Made by a program: the position numbers and the translations under genes. The notes below the pieces were generated by a model. The model worked only from the letters and a program-made list of their open reading frames with translations. It was not told where the DNA came from and did no database searches. Below are positions 24,520 through 33,685 of a DNA stretch of 64,000 nucleotides, one piece after another (within the stretch, counting starts at the first letter, position 1; every line of letters begins with the position of its first letter). This DNA is from Flavobacterium sp. 90 (GTDB lineage: Bacteria > Bacteroidota > Bacteroidia > Flavobacteriales > Flavobacteriaceae): NCBI RefSeq assembly GCF_004339525.1, contig NZ_SMGE01000001.1, positions 4,650,001 through 4,714,000 on the forward strand. Reading direction: 5' to 3'.

Positions 24520-27500
24520 TTATTTTTCTTCGTTATGAATTACGGCTACTGGTTTTCCAGAAACCTTTTCTTGAAGGTATTGGAATACGATGAATAAAAC
24601 CGGAATGATTAACAATCCTAGAATTACTCCGGAAACCATACCTCCGGCGGCACCAATACTGATAGAGTGGTTACCTTGTGCTGACGGTCCTGTGGCGCTC
24701 ATCATCGGGATTAATCCCACAACAAAAGCTAGTGACGTCATGATAATTGGTCGTAAACGTAGTTTGGCAGCATCGATTGAAGCTTTTACTAATGCCTGAC
24801 CTGATTTTCGTTTTTGGACGGCAAACTCGACGATCAGAATCGCATTCTTGGCGAGCAATCCAATAAGCATTACTAATGCAACTTGTACATAAATGTTGTT
24901 TTCGATTCCTGTTAATCCGATGGCAACAAATACTCCAAAAATACCTGCAGGAATTGATAAGATTACAGCCAATGGCAATATGTAACTTTCATACTGTGCA
25001 GCAAGTAGGAAATAGACGAATATCAAACACAGTAAGAAAATTGTTGCCGATTGACCTCCTGATGCAATTTCTTCTCGGGTTTGTCCTGAGAATTCATAGC
25101 TATAACCTGCAGGTAATTGTTGTGCTGCAACTTCTTCAATTGCTTTAATGGCATCTCCGGAACTAAATCCAGGTTTCGGGATCGCATTAATCGAAATCGA
25201 ATTAAACAAGTTGTATCTCGAAGCGGTTTCTGAACCATAAATACGGCTTAGTTTTACTAAAGTATTTATTGGCACCATTTCGCCAGTTTTGTTTTTCACA
25301 AATACTCTGTCAATTGATGAAGGATCAGCTCTGTCAGCAATATCGGCTTGAACTACAACTCTGTAATATTTACCAAATCTGTTAAAGTCTGATGCCTGAG
25401 CACTACCAAAATAAGTTTGCATGGTTTGTAAAATGTCTTTTACATTCACACCTAATTGATTTGCTTTTTCGTCATTGATATCCAATTGTAATTGAGGATA
25501 ATCGGCTTTGAAAGAAGTAAATGCTACTGCAATTTCCGGACGTTTCATCAATTCTCCGATGAAAGTTTGAGAGATTCCGCTAAACTTATCCAGTTTTCCT
25601 CCGGTTTTATCCTGAAGAACTAAATCTAAAGCTTCTACGTTACTAAATCCAGGAACAGTTGGGAAACTAAATACGAAGAAACTTCCTCCTGTAATTGCTC
25701 CTAATTTTCCTTGAACATCAGCCATGATTTTGTTGATGTCTTTGATTTCTCCACGCTCTTCATTTGGCTTAAGCAATACAAAAACTACTGCTGAAGATGG
25801 ACTTGTAGAGTTGGTCAATAAGTTGAAACCTGAAATAGCGGTTACAAATCGTGATGCGTCTAAACCTCTTAAAGTATTTTCTGCCTGAGTCATTACTTTT
25901 TGAGTTCCGTCAAGCGATGTTCCTGAAGGTGTGTTTACTGCAATTGCAATAAATCCTTGATCTTCAGTTGGAATAAATCCTGCAGGAGTTGTTTTAACCA
26001 TTACGATTGTTGCAAATGTAATTAAAGCTAAACCTCCTAAACTAACCCATTTGTTACGAATTAAGAATTTCAAACCTCCAACATAACGGTTGGTAAGGGA
26101 ATCAAAACTTTTGTTGAATCCGTTAAAGAATTTTTCTTTAAATCCTTTTTTCTCGTGAGATCCATCACCATTTGTTCCGTGATTGTCTTTTAAGAATAAA
26201 GCAGCAAGTGCAGGACTTAAAGTTAAAGCGTTTACTGCTGAGATTACAATTGCAATCGCCATCGTAAAGGCAAACTGACGATAGAAAACTCCCGTAGAGC
26301 CTTCCATAAAACCAACCGGCAGGAATACAGCAGCCATTACCAACGTAATCGAGATAATAGCACCCGTTATTTCGTGCATTGCTTCATGAGTTGCTACTTT
26401 TGGAGACAAATGTTTGTGCTCCATTTTGGCATGCACGGCTTCGACGACCACAATCGCATCATCTACCACAATACCAATCGCCAGAATTAAAGCGAAAAGC
26501 GTAAGAAGGTTGATCGAAAATCCGAATAACTGCATGAAGAAGAACGTTCCTAAAATTGCTACAGGTACAGCAATAGCCGGGATTAATGTTGATCTAAAAT
26601 CTTGCAGGAATATAAATACTACAATGAATACTAATATAAATGCTTCGATTAAAGTATGTTCAACTTGTTCTATAGATTGATCCAGAGATACTTTTGTACT
26701 ATAGAAAATGTTGTGTTTAATTCCTTTAGGGAAATCTTTTGAGGCTTTCACCATCAATTTGTTAATTGCAACCTGAATATCATTTGAGTTAGAACCTGCT
26801 AACTGAATAATACCAATTACAACTCCTTTTTTACCGTTTAAACGAGTTAAACTGTTGTATGAATAAGCACCAAGTTCTACTCTCGCAACATCTTTTAAGC
26901 GAAGTACTGAACCATCTGGATTAGAACGTATAGCAATATTTTCATATTCTTCTGGTTTGGTTAATTTTCCTTTGTATTTAATAACGTATTCAAAAACTTC
27001 TTTACTTCTTTCTCCAAATTTACCCGGAGCAGCTTCCAAACTTTTATCCTGAATAGCGCTCATGATTTCGTTTGGCGTCACTTTGTAAGTTGACATTTGT
27101 GTTGGATTCAACCAAACACGCATAGAGTAATCTTTTACACCTCCAAAAATACTTGCAGAACCAACACCGGGAATACGTTTGATCTCAGGAATAATATTGA
27201 TTTGAGCATAATTGGCAACAAAAGTCTGATCGTATTTTGACTCGTCATCGGTATACATACCAATCGCCATGATGAAACTATTTTGTTGTTTTGCAGTTGT
27301 TACACCTTGTTGAACAACCTCTGCAGGCAATTGACTCGTTGCCTGAGCAACTCTGTTTTGTACGTTTACCGCTGCCTGATCTGCGTTAGTTCCTAATTTA
27401 AAGAAAACTGTAATAGCAAGAGATCCGTCATTACTGGCTGTAGAACTCATATAAGTCATGTTCTCAACACCATTTATAGATTCTTCCAGAGATGGTGCCA

Positions 27501-27681
27501 CAGAACGTAGAACCGTTTCTGCGTTAGCTCCCGGATAAACCGCCGTTACCAAAACCGATGGCGGCGCAATATCAGGAAACTGTTGTAAGGGCAATTTCGT
27601 AAGTCCAAGTACACCCAGGATCACCAATAAAATGGAGATTACGGTTGCCAGTACAGGTCTTTGTATAAATATTTTGAACAT
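24520..27681 (-). CDS. HAE1-type RND multidrug efflux pump
   Basis: 1053 residues, the usual length, with 12 membrane helices and two large periplasmic loops. Start MFKIFIQRPVLATVISILLV, PGANAETVLRSVAPSLEESI and the transmembrane-4 proton relay GIVVDDAIVVVEAVH (Asp-Asp pair) are all present, as is the late LRPIIMTSLAFVVGLIPM. It exports hydrophobic compounds by proton antiport together with the adaptor (27693) and the duct lipoprotein (22970). It lies 11 bp after the adaptor gene. Confidence 0.95.
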   Translation of the reverse strand: MFKIFIQRPVLATVISILLVILGVLGLTKLPLQQFPDIAPPSVLVTAVYPGANAETVLRSVAPSLEESINGVENMTYMSSTASNDGSLAITVFFKLGTNADQAAVNVQNRVAQATSQLPAEVVQQGVTTAKQQNSFIMAIGMYTDDESKYDQTFVANYAQINIIPEIKRIPGVGSASIFGGVKDYSMRVWLNPTQMSTYKVTPNEIMSAIQDKSLEAAPGKFGERSKEVFEYVIKYKGKLTKPEEYENIAIRSNPDGSVLRLKDVARVELGAYSYNSLTRLNGKKGVVIGIIQLAGSNSNDIQVAINKLMVKASKDFPKGIKHNIFYSTKVSLDQSIEQVEHTLIEAFILVFIVVFIFLQDFRSTLIPAIAVPVAILGTFFFMQLFGFSINLLTLFALILAIGIVVDDAIVVVEAVHAKMEHKHLSPKVATHEAMHEITGAIISITLVMAAVFLPVGFMEGSTGVFYRQFAFTMAIAIVISAVNALTLSPALAALFLKDNHGTNGDGSHEKKGFKEKFFNGFNKSFDSLTNRYVGGLKFLIRNKWVSLGGLALITFATIVMVKTTPAGFIPTEDQGFIAIAVNTPSGTSLDGTQKVMTQAENTLRGLDASRFVTAISGFNLLTNSTSPSSAVVFVLLKPNEERGEIKDINKIMADVQGKLGAITGGSFFVFSFPTVPGFSNVEALDLVLQDKTGGKLDKFSGISQTFIGELMKRPEIAVAFTSFKADYPQLQLDINDEKANQLGVNVKDILQTMQTYFGSAQASDFNRFGKYYRVVVQADIADRADPSSIDRVFVKNKTGEMVPINTLVKLSRIYGSETASRYNLFNSISINAIPKPGFSSGDAIKAIEEVAAQQLPAGYSYEFSGQTREEIASGGQSATIFLLCLIFVYFLLAAQYESYILPLAVILSIPAGIFGVFVAIGLTGIENNIYVQVALVMLIGLLAKNAILIVEFAVQKRKSGQALVKASIDAAKLRLRPIIMTSLAFVVGLIPMMSATGPSAQGNHSISIGAAGGMVSGVILGLLIIPVLFIVFQYLQEKVSGKPVAVIHNEEK

Positions 27682-27692
27682 TTTCGTAAAAA

Positions 27693-28847
27693 TTATTTTT
27701 TATTAATTATTTGGGCAACTTTTGCAGTAGACGCTTTATCAGGCTGAATTACTTGTCCTTCCTGAAGTTTATCGATACCGCTTAAAACAATTTGATCACC
27801 AGATTTTACACCGTCTTTGATAAGGTAGTTTGTACCGCTTTTACCAATAACTGTAATTGGCATTTTAGCTACTTTGTTTTCTTTTCCTACTGTGAAAACG
27901 AAAACTTTATCCTGCATTTCTACTGTAGCCGATTGAGGAACCAAAATCGCATCGTCGTGTTGAAGTCCTAAACGAATTCTTCCTGTGTTTCCTGAACGTA
28001 AAGTTCCACCAGCATTAGGGAAAGTTGCTCTAATTGTAATTGCTCCGGTAGTCTTGTCAAATTGACCGTCAACCATATCAATTTTTCCGGTTTGAGGATA
28101 TGCATTGTTATCTGCTAATATTAAAGTAACTGGAGGTAATTTTTTGATTTTATCACCAAGACTGCTTCCTGCATATTGTGCTTTAAAGTTGATAAAATCT
28201 GTTTCTCCTAAAGAAAAGTAAGCAAAAACTTCATGAACATCAGATAAGTTTGTTAGAGGTTCAACATCTGTTGCAGAAACTAAACTTCCTTGTTTTTTAG
28301 GCAATCTACCAATGTAACCACTAACAGGGGCTGTTACATTTGTATATCCTAAATTAATTTTGGCAGATCCTACCATTGCTTTTGCTTGTTCGATATTTGC
28401 AGCAGCAATTTTTTGAGAAGCTTTAGCTGTTTTTAACTGATAATCAGAAACTACTTTGTTTTGAACTAAAGGAGTTAATTTATCTACTTCTAAGTTTGCG
28501 TTAATCAAAGCAGCTTCGGCAGCGTGAAGATTTGCTAAAGCATTGTTTAATTGCTCACGGAAAGGACGTTCGTTTATTTTAAATAAAGTCTGACCTTTAT
28601 TTACATAAGCACCTTCGTCTACAAAAACTCTTTCAAGGTTTCCGCTTACTTGTGGGCGAATTTCTACGTCAACAGTTCCTTGTATAGAAGCAGGATATTC
28701 AGCATCAGTAGTAGTGTTCTCGCTTGAGATAGCTAAAACTGGTAATAATGGGGGAGCCGGTGCTGCTGGAGCTTGTGACTTATCTGCACAACTGCTTAAC
28801 ACAAGTGCCAGAATAAAACTGGTTATAATTACATTTTTCATTTTCAT
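27693..28847 (-). CDS. RND periplasmic adaptor (membrane fusion) lipoprotein
   Basis: Start at 28847 (MKMKNVIITSFILALVLSSC) gives 384 residues. The ATG at 28916 would put 23 charged residues before the signal peptide. A lipobox Cys follows (LSSCADKS). The adaptor domains come in order: lipoyl half, alpha hairpin (LHAAEAALINANLEVDKLT), lipoyl half (APVSGYIGRLPKKQGSLV), then beta-barrel and membrane-proximal parts. It is the first gene of the operon, behind a control region with four operator-like repeats. Confidence 0.93.
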   Translation of the reverse strand: MKMKNVIITSFILALVLSSCADKSQAPAAPAPPLLPVLAISSENTTTDAEYPASIQGTVDVEIRPQVSGNLERVFVDEGAYVNKGQTLFKINERPFREQLNNALANLHAAEAALINANLEVDKLTPLVQNKVVSDYQLKTAKASQKIAAANIEQAKAMVGSAKINLGYTNVTAPVSGYIGRLPKKQGSLVSATDVEPLTNLSDVHEVFAYFSLGETDFINFKAQYAGSSLGDKIKKLPPVTLILADNNAYPQTGKIDMVDGQFDKTTGAITIRATFPNAGGTLRSGNTGRIRLGLQHDDAILVPQSATVEMQDKVFVFTVGKENKVAKMPITVIGKSGTNYLIKDGVKSGDQIVLSGIDKLQEGQVIQPDKASTAKVAQIINKK

Positions 28848-28925
28848 ATTGGTTTTAATTTGTTGGACATTCTTATTATTTAAATTTTGTGGTATTCTGA
28901 GATTTTCGGCATTCATATTTAAGTG

Positions 28926-29144
28926 TATTAAATTTTCTAACGGTGTTAAGTGAATTGGTACAGAAATTCATACTATGATGCCTTCCAATTCTATTCTGTA
29001 ATTGGTATTAAATTATTTATCACTGTTAAGTAAAAAGAGAAAAAAAACGCTCTATATTACTCTATTAAATTATCTAACGTTGTTAAGTAGTATATGCAAA
29101 AGTACTTTATATTACTTAATTAAATCATTTATCACTGTTAAGTA
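28926..29144. promoter_or_regulatory. Four operator repeats and promoter of the RND operon
   Basis: A 27-bp motif, TATTAAATtnTnTAACnntGTTAAGTa, occurs at 28926-28952, 29006-29032, 29063-29089 and 29118-29144. Its core is a dyad, CTTAAC-N3-GTTAGA in the third copy. A fifth copy is ahead of the TetR gene. A minus-strand TACTTTTG box at 29097-29104 lies between the third and fourth copies, so bound TetR would cover the promoter. Confidence 0.8.
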
Positions 29145-29159
29145 ATAATGAAATTTTTT

Positions 29160-29753
29160 TTATTGTATTGATTTTATTATACCACTAATGGCATCTTTTA
29201 AGATTTGAGCATTTATAGTTGCCATAATATCACTTTTGTTAATGATATTGATCGCTATTAAACCATGAATTACAGAGAAGAAAGTAAAATACTTTTGTTT
29301 AATAATATCTTCGCTTGGATTACTGTTTTTCATTATTTCACCAATAACTGCAGTAAACAGTTTATAAGGGGCTTCTGCAGCAGAACATCTCTCAGAACAG
29401 CAGTTCATTTGAACACCAAACATCACCTGATACATTTCGGTATCTGTAAAAGCAAAATCCCAATAAGCCATCCACATAGCTTCTAATTGATCTTCTGGTT
29501 TTTCAAATTTATCTCGGGCTTGCTGAAGTTCTTTCGACAGCTTAAGAAAACCTTTTCCGGTTAGTTCATTTAAAATTGCGTCCTTATTCGAAAAGTATTC
29601 ATAAATAATAGGAGCCGTATATTCAATTTTGTCAGCAATTTTTCTCATGCTCAGACCTTGCCATCCTTCTTCTTTTACGATAGCATAAGCAGCCTCAAGA
29701 ATGTTACTTCTTGTCTCTTCTTTTTGTCTTAAAATTCGATCTTTACTTGCCAT
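29160..29753 (-). CDS. TetR/AcrR-family repressor
   Basis: 197 residues. The N-terminal helix-turn-helix (about 18-60) has AYAIVKEEGWQGLSMRKIAD and the following YTAPIIYEYFSNKDAILNEL. The C-terminal helical ligand region has a Cys pair (MNCCSERCSAAEAPYK). It lies upstream of the RND operon in the same direction, and the same dyad repeat occurs at both its own promoter and that of the operon, so it very likely represses both. Confidence 0.92.
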   Translation of the reverse strand: MASKDRILRQKEETRSNILEAAYAIVKEEGWQGLSMRKIADKIEYTAPIIYEYFSNKDAILNELTGKGFLKLSKELQQARDKFEKPEDQLEAMWMAYWDFAFTDTEMYQVMFGVQMNCCSERCSAAEAPYKLFTAVIGEIMKNSNPSEDIIKQKYFTFFSVIHGLIAINIINKSDIMATINAQILKDAISGIIKSIQ

Positions 29754-29763
29754 TTTTAATGAG

Positions 29764-29796
29764 TATTAAATTGTTTAACACCGTTAGGCAAATGTA
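29764..29796 (-). promoter_or_regulatory. TetR promoter with operator copy
   Basis: TACATTTG on the minus strand (29789-29796) is directly followed by the fifth operator copy, tattaaattgtttaacaccg with gttaggc after it (29764-29790). The site overlaps the expected start of transcription and lies 10 bp from the ATG, which indicates autorepression. Confidence 0.75.
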
Positions 29797-30075
29797 TGGC
29801 GGTTTTTCTAATAATGAAATAATTTTGTCATAATATTTTCTTATTGTTGTATAGACAAGTATTAAAAACCGCCGAAAGCCTATAATTATAAGGACTTTTT
29901 AAAACATATTTTTTTTAAGGAGCAGATCATTTGTGGCATTTAAAGACCTCTTTTCCTGCTCTACACTATATCTTTTATGGCAAACCCTGCCATAAAAGGA
30001 TGCCGTTTCGATCGGGGCTAGGCGAGAAGTTATATTTTTTATAAGAGATTTTGGTTTTAAACCTATTAATCTTTT
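29797..30075. repeat. Degenerate copy of the ggagc...gggctagg element
   Basis: 29919-30022 starts ggagcagatcatttgtggca, contains the hairpin cttttatggcaaaccctgcc/ataaaagg, and ends cggggctagg. It is a diverged relative of the element at 5812-5891. No gene is seen. Confidence 0.65.
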
Positions 30076-30375
30076 TTATTTTGCGGGATATTTTTCAGGA
30101 TGTTGAGAAGTATGAAAAATTGCGTTTAGAAAAACAGTTTTTGATAATTCATCAACAATGAAAAAAGCTATATATGGAAATTTTTTAAAAGGTAAAAACC
30201 GATAATTATTGTCGTGAAATTGATAGAAAGGATTTACCCTTAAAGTCTTATAAATACTTTTATAGTCATTAAGAAAGTCTAGCGCTACTTTTTTAGTTGC
30301 TTTTGAAATATAATATTCAATAGTTTCTTCAATATTTTTTAATGCAATTGGAGAAACAATAATTTTATAATTCAT
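30076..30375 (-). CDS. RelE/ParE-type toxin of a type II toxin-antitoxin pair
   Basis: 99 residues. The opening KIIVSPIALKNIEETIEYYI, the mid helix FLNDYKSIYKTLRVNP and the final AIFHTSQHPEKY follow the RelE/ParE pattern. The protein should inhibit translation or gyrase when free. Its start overlaps the end of the small antitoxin gene by 11 bp, the usual arrangement. Nothing in the sequence decides between RelE and ParE activity. Confidence 0.85.
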   Translation of the reverse strand: MNYKIIVSPIALKNIEETIEYYISKATKKVALDFLNDYKSIYKTLRVNPFYQFHDNNYRFLPFKKFPYIAFFIVDELSKTVFLNAIFHTSQHPEKYPAK

Positions 30376-30592
30376 ATTTCTTTTTTAAATCAGTATATAT
30401 TGATTCAGCATCTGTGTATAAACTTTTGTCTGAATCAATTTGACTATTTAAAATTTCCTGTTGTTCAGTGGATAATTCATACGATTTTACATTCGCTATT
30501 TCAAATTTTATCTTTAGCGCTTTCATAAAAGCTTTTACAGCTTCTATTTGAGAAGGATCTTCGGTATACGCTGTGATGTTAATTGCCTGCAT
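30365..30592 (-). CDS. Antitoxin of the RelE/ParE pair (DUF2683-like)
   Basis: 75 residues. The short N-terminal strand MQAINITAYTEDPSQIEAVK is followed by helices and an acidic, flexible C-terminus (DSDKSLYTDAESIYTDLKKK) likely to wrap around the toxin. A minus-strand TAACTTTG box at 30619-30626 is a plausible promoter. Gene order is antitoxin then toxin. Confidence 0.8.
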   Translation of the reverse strand: MQAINITAYTEDPSQIEAVKAFMKALKIKFEIANVKSYELSTEQQEILNSQIDSDKSLYTDAESIYTDLKKKYEL

Positions 30593-30648
30593 GATGTTGA
30601 TTTACTAAAGTTGATAAACAAAGTTAAGATAAAAGTCTTATTGTCATG

Positions 30649-31578
30649 TTAAGAAACCCCATAAAGAGTATTTATTTTTTCATTCACATCATTATAATAT
30701 GGAGTTTCAATTCCGTATTCTTTGGCATTTTCAATCACATAATCCACTAAAAATTGTTTCTCAGTTTGATTGTGATTTTCAAAATCCAATTGAAGAGACG
30801 ATTTAGATTCAAACGGAAATTTAGTCAATAGATCTTTAGAAGTTTGAATATCTTCATTAGTCAAAATGATATTGTCTTTAGCGGCAAGCGACTGAATCTC
30901 AATCATCATATTTTCCAAAATTTGCATTAGATTTTGATCTTCAAGAAGTTGACCAAATGTGACTTTATAAGCAGATGTTATTGCTGCAACTGGCGCAACA
31001 AACAAATATTTCTTCCATAATATTTCGTTGATACTGGCAACATATGTAATGTCTAAACCTCCGGCAATTAATAAATCTATTAAAGCTTTGTTTTCTTTTC
31101 CACCAACGAAAATTTTCCCAGGTCCGCCAAGATGTTGTATATGTCCCGGTTTCTTAACATTCGAAGCTACATAAATACAGCCTTCCATAATCTGACCAAC
31201 TTCAGGTAAAGTTTTTGGAATTATTTCTCTGGCATTAACCACATTTTGCAAAGTGATTATAATTGTTTCTTCATTTATGCAATCTTTATAGGTTTCTAGT
31301 ATGTTGCTAATAGAATATGATTTACAAGTTAGAATCAATACATTCAAAATGCCAATTTCCTTTGGATTATCCGATACCAAATCCGGAAATATAGTTTCTG
31401 TTGAACCTTTAGATTCAAATAATAAACCATCATTTTGAATCGCTTTTTTAGTTTCGCCACGGCATATAAATATAATTTTTGTTGACGTCTTTTTATACTT
31501 CTTAGCTAAAGGTGCGCCAACAAATCCGCCGATTCCACCAATTCCAAGAATTCCTATTTTTATTGTATCTGAGTTCAT
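30649..31578 (-). CDS. Ketopantoate reductase family protein (PanE/ApbA-like)
   Basis: 309 residues. The N-terminal Rossmann motif is KIGILGIGGIGGFVGAPLAK, with LILTCKSYSISN and IITLQNVVNAREII following, and the C-terminal helical domain carries ILWKKYLFVAPVAAITSAYK with the family's Lys. It would reduce 2-dehydropantoate with NADPH, although many homologues outside the pan cluster act on other 2-keto acids. Divergent from the AraC gene at 31679, which may control it. Confidence 0.88.
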   Translation of the reverse strand: MNSDTIKIGILGIGGIGGFVGAPLAKKYKKTSTKIIFICRGETKKAIQNDGLLFESKGSTETIFPDLVSDNPKEIGILNVLILTCKSYSISNILETYKDCINEETIIITLQNVVNAREIIPKTLPEVGQIMEGCIYVASNVKKPGHIQHLGGPGKIFVGGKENKALIDLLIAGGLDITYVASINEILWKKYLFVAPVAAITSAYKVTFGQLLEDQNLMQILENMMIEIQSLAAKDNIILTNEDIQTSKDLLTKFPFESKSSLQLDFENHNQTEKQFLVDYVIENAKEYGIETPYYNDVNEKINTLYGVS

Positions 31579-31636
31579 ATTATCGTGTTTTAGATTTTAA
31601 TTGCTGATGCAAAGTAAATAGGTTCAAGATCATTAA

Positions 31637-31663
31637 TTGATGTAAAAATATAGGTTATATTTG
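31637..31663 (+). promoter_or_regulatory. Promoter of the AraC gene
   Basis: TTG at 31637-31639 and TATATTTG at 31656-31663 are 16 bp apart, and the ATG follows 15 bp later at 31679. Confidence 0.6.
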
Positions 31664-31678
31664 TAAAAATTAAGGATT

Positions 31679-32515
31679 ATGAAAGACACCTTTTTTATAT
31701 ACAAAGATTTCGAAATTTATTCGGTCGAAGAACTTACCTGGAAAAAGGAAGTACATCGCCATAATTTTTTCGAACTATTATATATAGAGTACGGAACCGG
31801 AAATCATATCCTGAATTCGATTCCTCATAATTATCAAAAGCATGATATTTATTTGCTTACGCCAAAGGATTATCATTCTTTTAAAACGCTGGAACCAACA
31901 AAGTTTCATTGCTTGCGTTTTTTACCTAATTTCTTTTCGAATAAAAAAGAAATTGAAGAAATCGAGAAGTTGTTTTATTATCACAATCAAACCAATGGAA
32001 ATCTAATTTTTCTCGAAGAAGATAAAACGTTTTGCGAAATCGTTATTCTAAAAATTTTGGATGAAGTAGCCCAACCAAAAGGTCAAAACGAAATCATAAT
32101 AAAGAGTTTGATGATGTCATTAATTCAAATAATTCGAAGAAGTGCCACCATAAACGAAAGCAATTTAGAGTTTCAAACCACCGAAGTTTTAAAGATTGAT
32201 ACTATTTTAAGTTACATCAGATCGAATATTGCGAATCCGCATTTGCTGAAGAAAAAAGAAATGGCGAATCATTTTAATGTTTCGATTAATTACATTGGCG
32301 AATATTTTAAAACTCATTTAAACATTACTTTAAGAGATTATATCGAACAAACAAAACTTAAAGTTGTAACAGAAAAACTGAGCAAAAGCAATCTGACTTT
32401 TTCAGAAATCAGCAATGATTTAGGATTTATTGATAGCAGTCATTTTAATAAATTCATTATGCGAAGCACGGGAACATCACCATCAGAATTTAAAAAATCT
32501 CTAACAATTTCTTAA
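31679..32515 (+). CDS. AraC-family regulator with N-terminal cupin-like domain
   Basis: 278 residues. The front part has the cupin-type motif VHRHNFFELLYIEYGTGNHI and the second motif LTPKDYHSFKTLEP. The C-terminal DNA-binding region (about 185-275) has LLKKKEMANHFNVSINYIGE and then LTFSEISNDLGFIDSSHFNK, ending GTSPSEFKKS. It is divergent from the PanE-like gene with 100 bp between them. Confidence 0.9.
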   Translation: MKDTFFIYKDFEIYSVEELTWKKEVHRHNFFELLYIEYGTGNHILNSIPHNYQKHDIYLLTPKDYHSFKTLEPTKFHCLRFLPNFFSNKKEIEEIEKLFYYHNQTNGNLIFLEEDKTFCEIVILKILDEVAQPKGQNEIIIKSLMMSLIQIIRRSATINESNLEFQTTEVLKIDTILSYIRSNIANPHLLKKKEMANHFNVSINYIGEYFKTHLNITLRDYIEQTKLKVVTEKLSKSNLTFSEISNDLGFIDSSHFNKFIMRSTGTSPSEFKKSLTIS

Positions 32516-32534
32516 TCGAAACTATATGTTTATT

Positions 32535-32661
32535 AGGCTGGACTAAAGTCCAGCCCTACAATATAGGCCGAGCCTTTGGCTCTTAATTGGGAGCGTAACC
32601 ACATAGATAATAAAATTCCGAAGGAATGATCCATATTGTAGAGCTGGATTTTAATCCAGCT
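32535..32661. repeat. Intergenic palindromic element
   Basis: A short hairpin ggctggactaaagtccagcc begins near 32536. Its diverged inverted counterpart (agctggattttaatccagct) ends near 32661, and both adjoin 'ctacaatat/atattgtag' words. It separates the convergent AraC and GNAT genes. Confidence 0.7.
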
Positions 32662-32677
32662 TATTATAAATAATGAT

Positions 32678-33130
32678 TTATTTTATAAAATGCATTTCAA
32701 CGTGTTCAATTCCGGCATCCAGAAAATAATTATCGGTTTGTCTGAATCCGTTTTTGATATAAAACTGACTTGCATTTACCTGAGCATATAGATATACTTT
32801 GTCTTCGTTTTTTAGATCGTCTAATATTTTTAATAAAATTGCTTCACCAATTCGTTTTCCACGAAAGGTATTTAGAACTGCAATTCTTTCAATTTTCGCG
32901 CCTTTTTCCATTTTTCGGTATCGTGCGGCTCCGGCTGGTTCTCCGTTTACTGTTGCCAAATAATGAATTGCTTCATCATCATCCATAGATTCGCGTTCTG
33001 GCGACACATTTTGTTCTTCTACAAAAACTTGTCTTCTAATGGCAAATGCAGTTTCAATTAGATTTTGATTTTCAACTTTTTCAATCTTAATTGTATTTTC
33101 TGAAGTGTTTTGATGTGTATTATTTTCCAT
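32678..33130 (-). CDS. GNAT-family N-acetyltransferase
   Basis: I use the ATG at 33130 (MENNTHQNTSENT), giving 150 residues. The ATG at 33148 adds six basic residues. The GNAT core is AIRRQVFVEEQNVSPE at the start, then ARYRKMEKGAKIERIAVLNT followed by FRGKRIGEAILL (acetyl-CoA loop), and QFYIKNGFRQTDNYFLDAGI, as in ElaA-like and YjcF-like proteins. Substrate unknown. Single gene. Confidence 0.88.
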   Translation of the reverse strand: MENNTHQNTSENTIKIEKVENQNLIETAFAIRRQVFVEEQNVSPERESMDDDEAIHYLATVNGEPAGAARYRKMEKGAKIERIAVLNTFRGKRIGEAILLKILDDLKNEDKVYLYAQVNASQFYIKNGFRQTDNYFLDAGIEHVEMHFIK

Positions 33131-33685
33131 TCTTTTTTTGTGTTTCAAACGCTGCTGACTTATATGGTATCAGGCATTAGAGTATTTTTGTACAAATATA
33201 TGTAGTTAACTACATATATTCAAAACGAAATTTAAATTTTAAGATTTATTTATATAGTTGTTATTTATATGCGGATGTTTTTTTTCTGGAGCAGGGCATT
33301 TTTTGTTTCCTAAGACCATTTGTCCCGCTGTTCATTATATCTTTTTTAAAGCAAAGAAAAATTGCCTTAAAAAAAAGATACCTCCCGAAGCGCAATGTTA
33401 TTAAGTTAAGAGGAATTTACAAAATTACTTAACAGTTTAATCAAGAAAGTAATTAGAAAAATCCGTTTTTATCAGCGTTTTCTCTTTAGCGAATCAGTAA
33501 AATCAGCGTCTAATTTTGACGCGGATAAAACAGATTTACTTCGTAAAAACGCAGATAAAAACGGATTTTATTTTTTAAAAAGCTTAACTTAATGACATTG
33601 CCCGAAACCTCTGGACCATCGGAACTAGACGAGAAGTTTCATTTTTTTAATTATGCTCGATTGTCATTATAAATATTTGAAGAAA
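33131..33685. repeat. Repeat nested inside another repeat
   Basis: A degenerate ggagcagggcattttttg-type element starts at 33288 and appears to resume at about 33600 (cccgaaacctctggaccatc, then gacgagaagtt). Between the halves, 33393-33410 (CAATGTTATTAAGTTAAG) and 33583-33600 are inverted repeats matching 17 of 18 bases. Inside them is a second inverted pair (aaaatccgtttttatc at about 33449 against its complement near 33565). No gene is seen. Confidence 0.65.

Noticed and set aside
28926..29144. Possible short CRISPR array (27-bp repeats)
   Set aside because: Repeats are imperfect with dyad symmetry, spacers are 28-53 bp and themselves similar, no cas genes, and a fifth copy lies at the tetR promoter; operators explain it.
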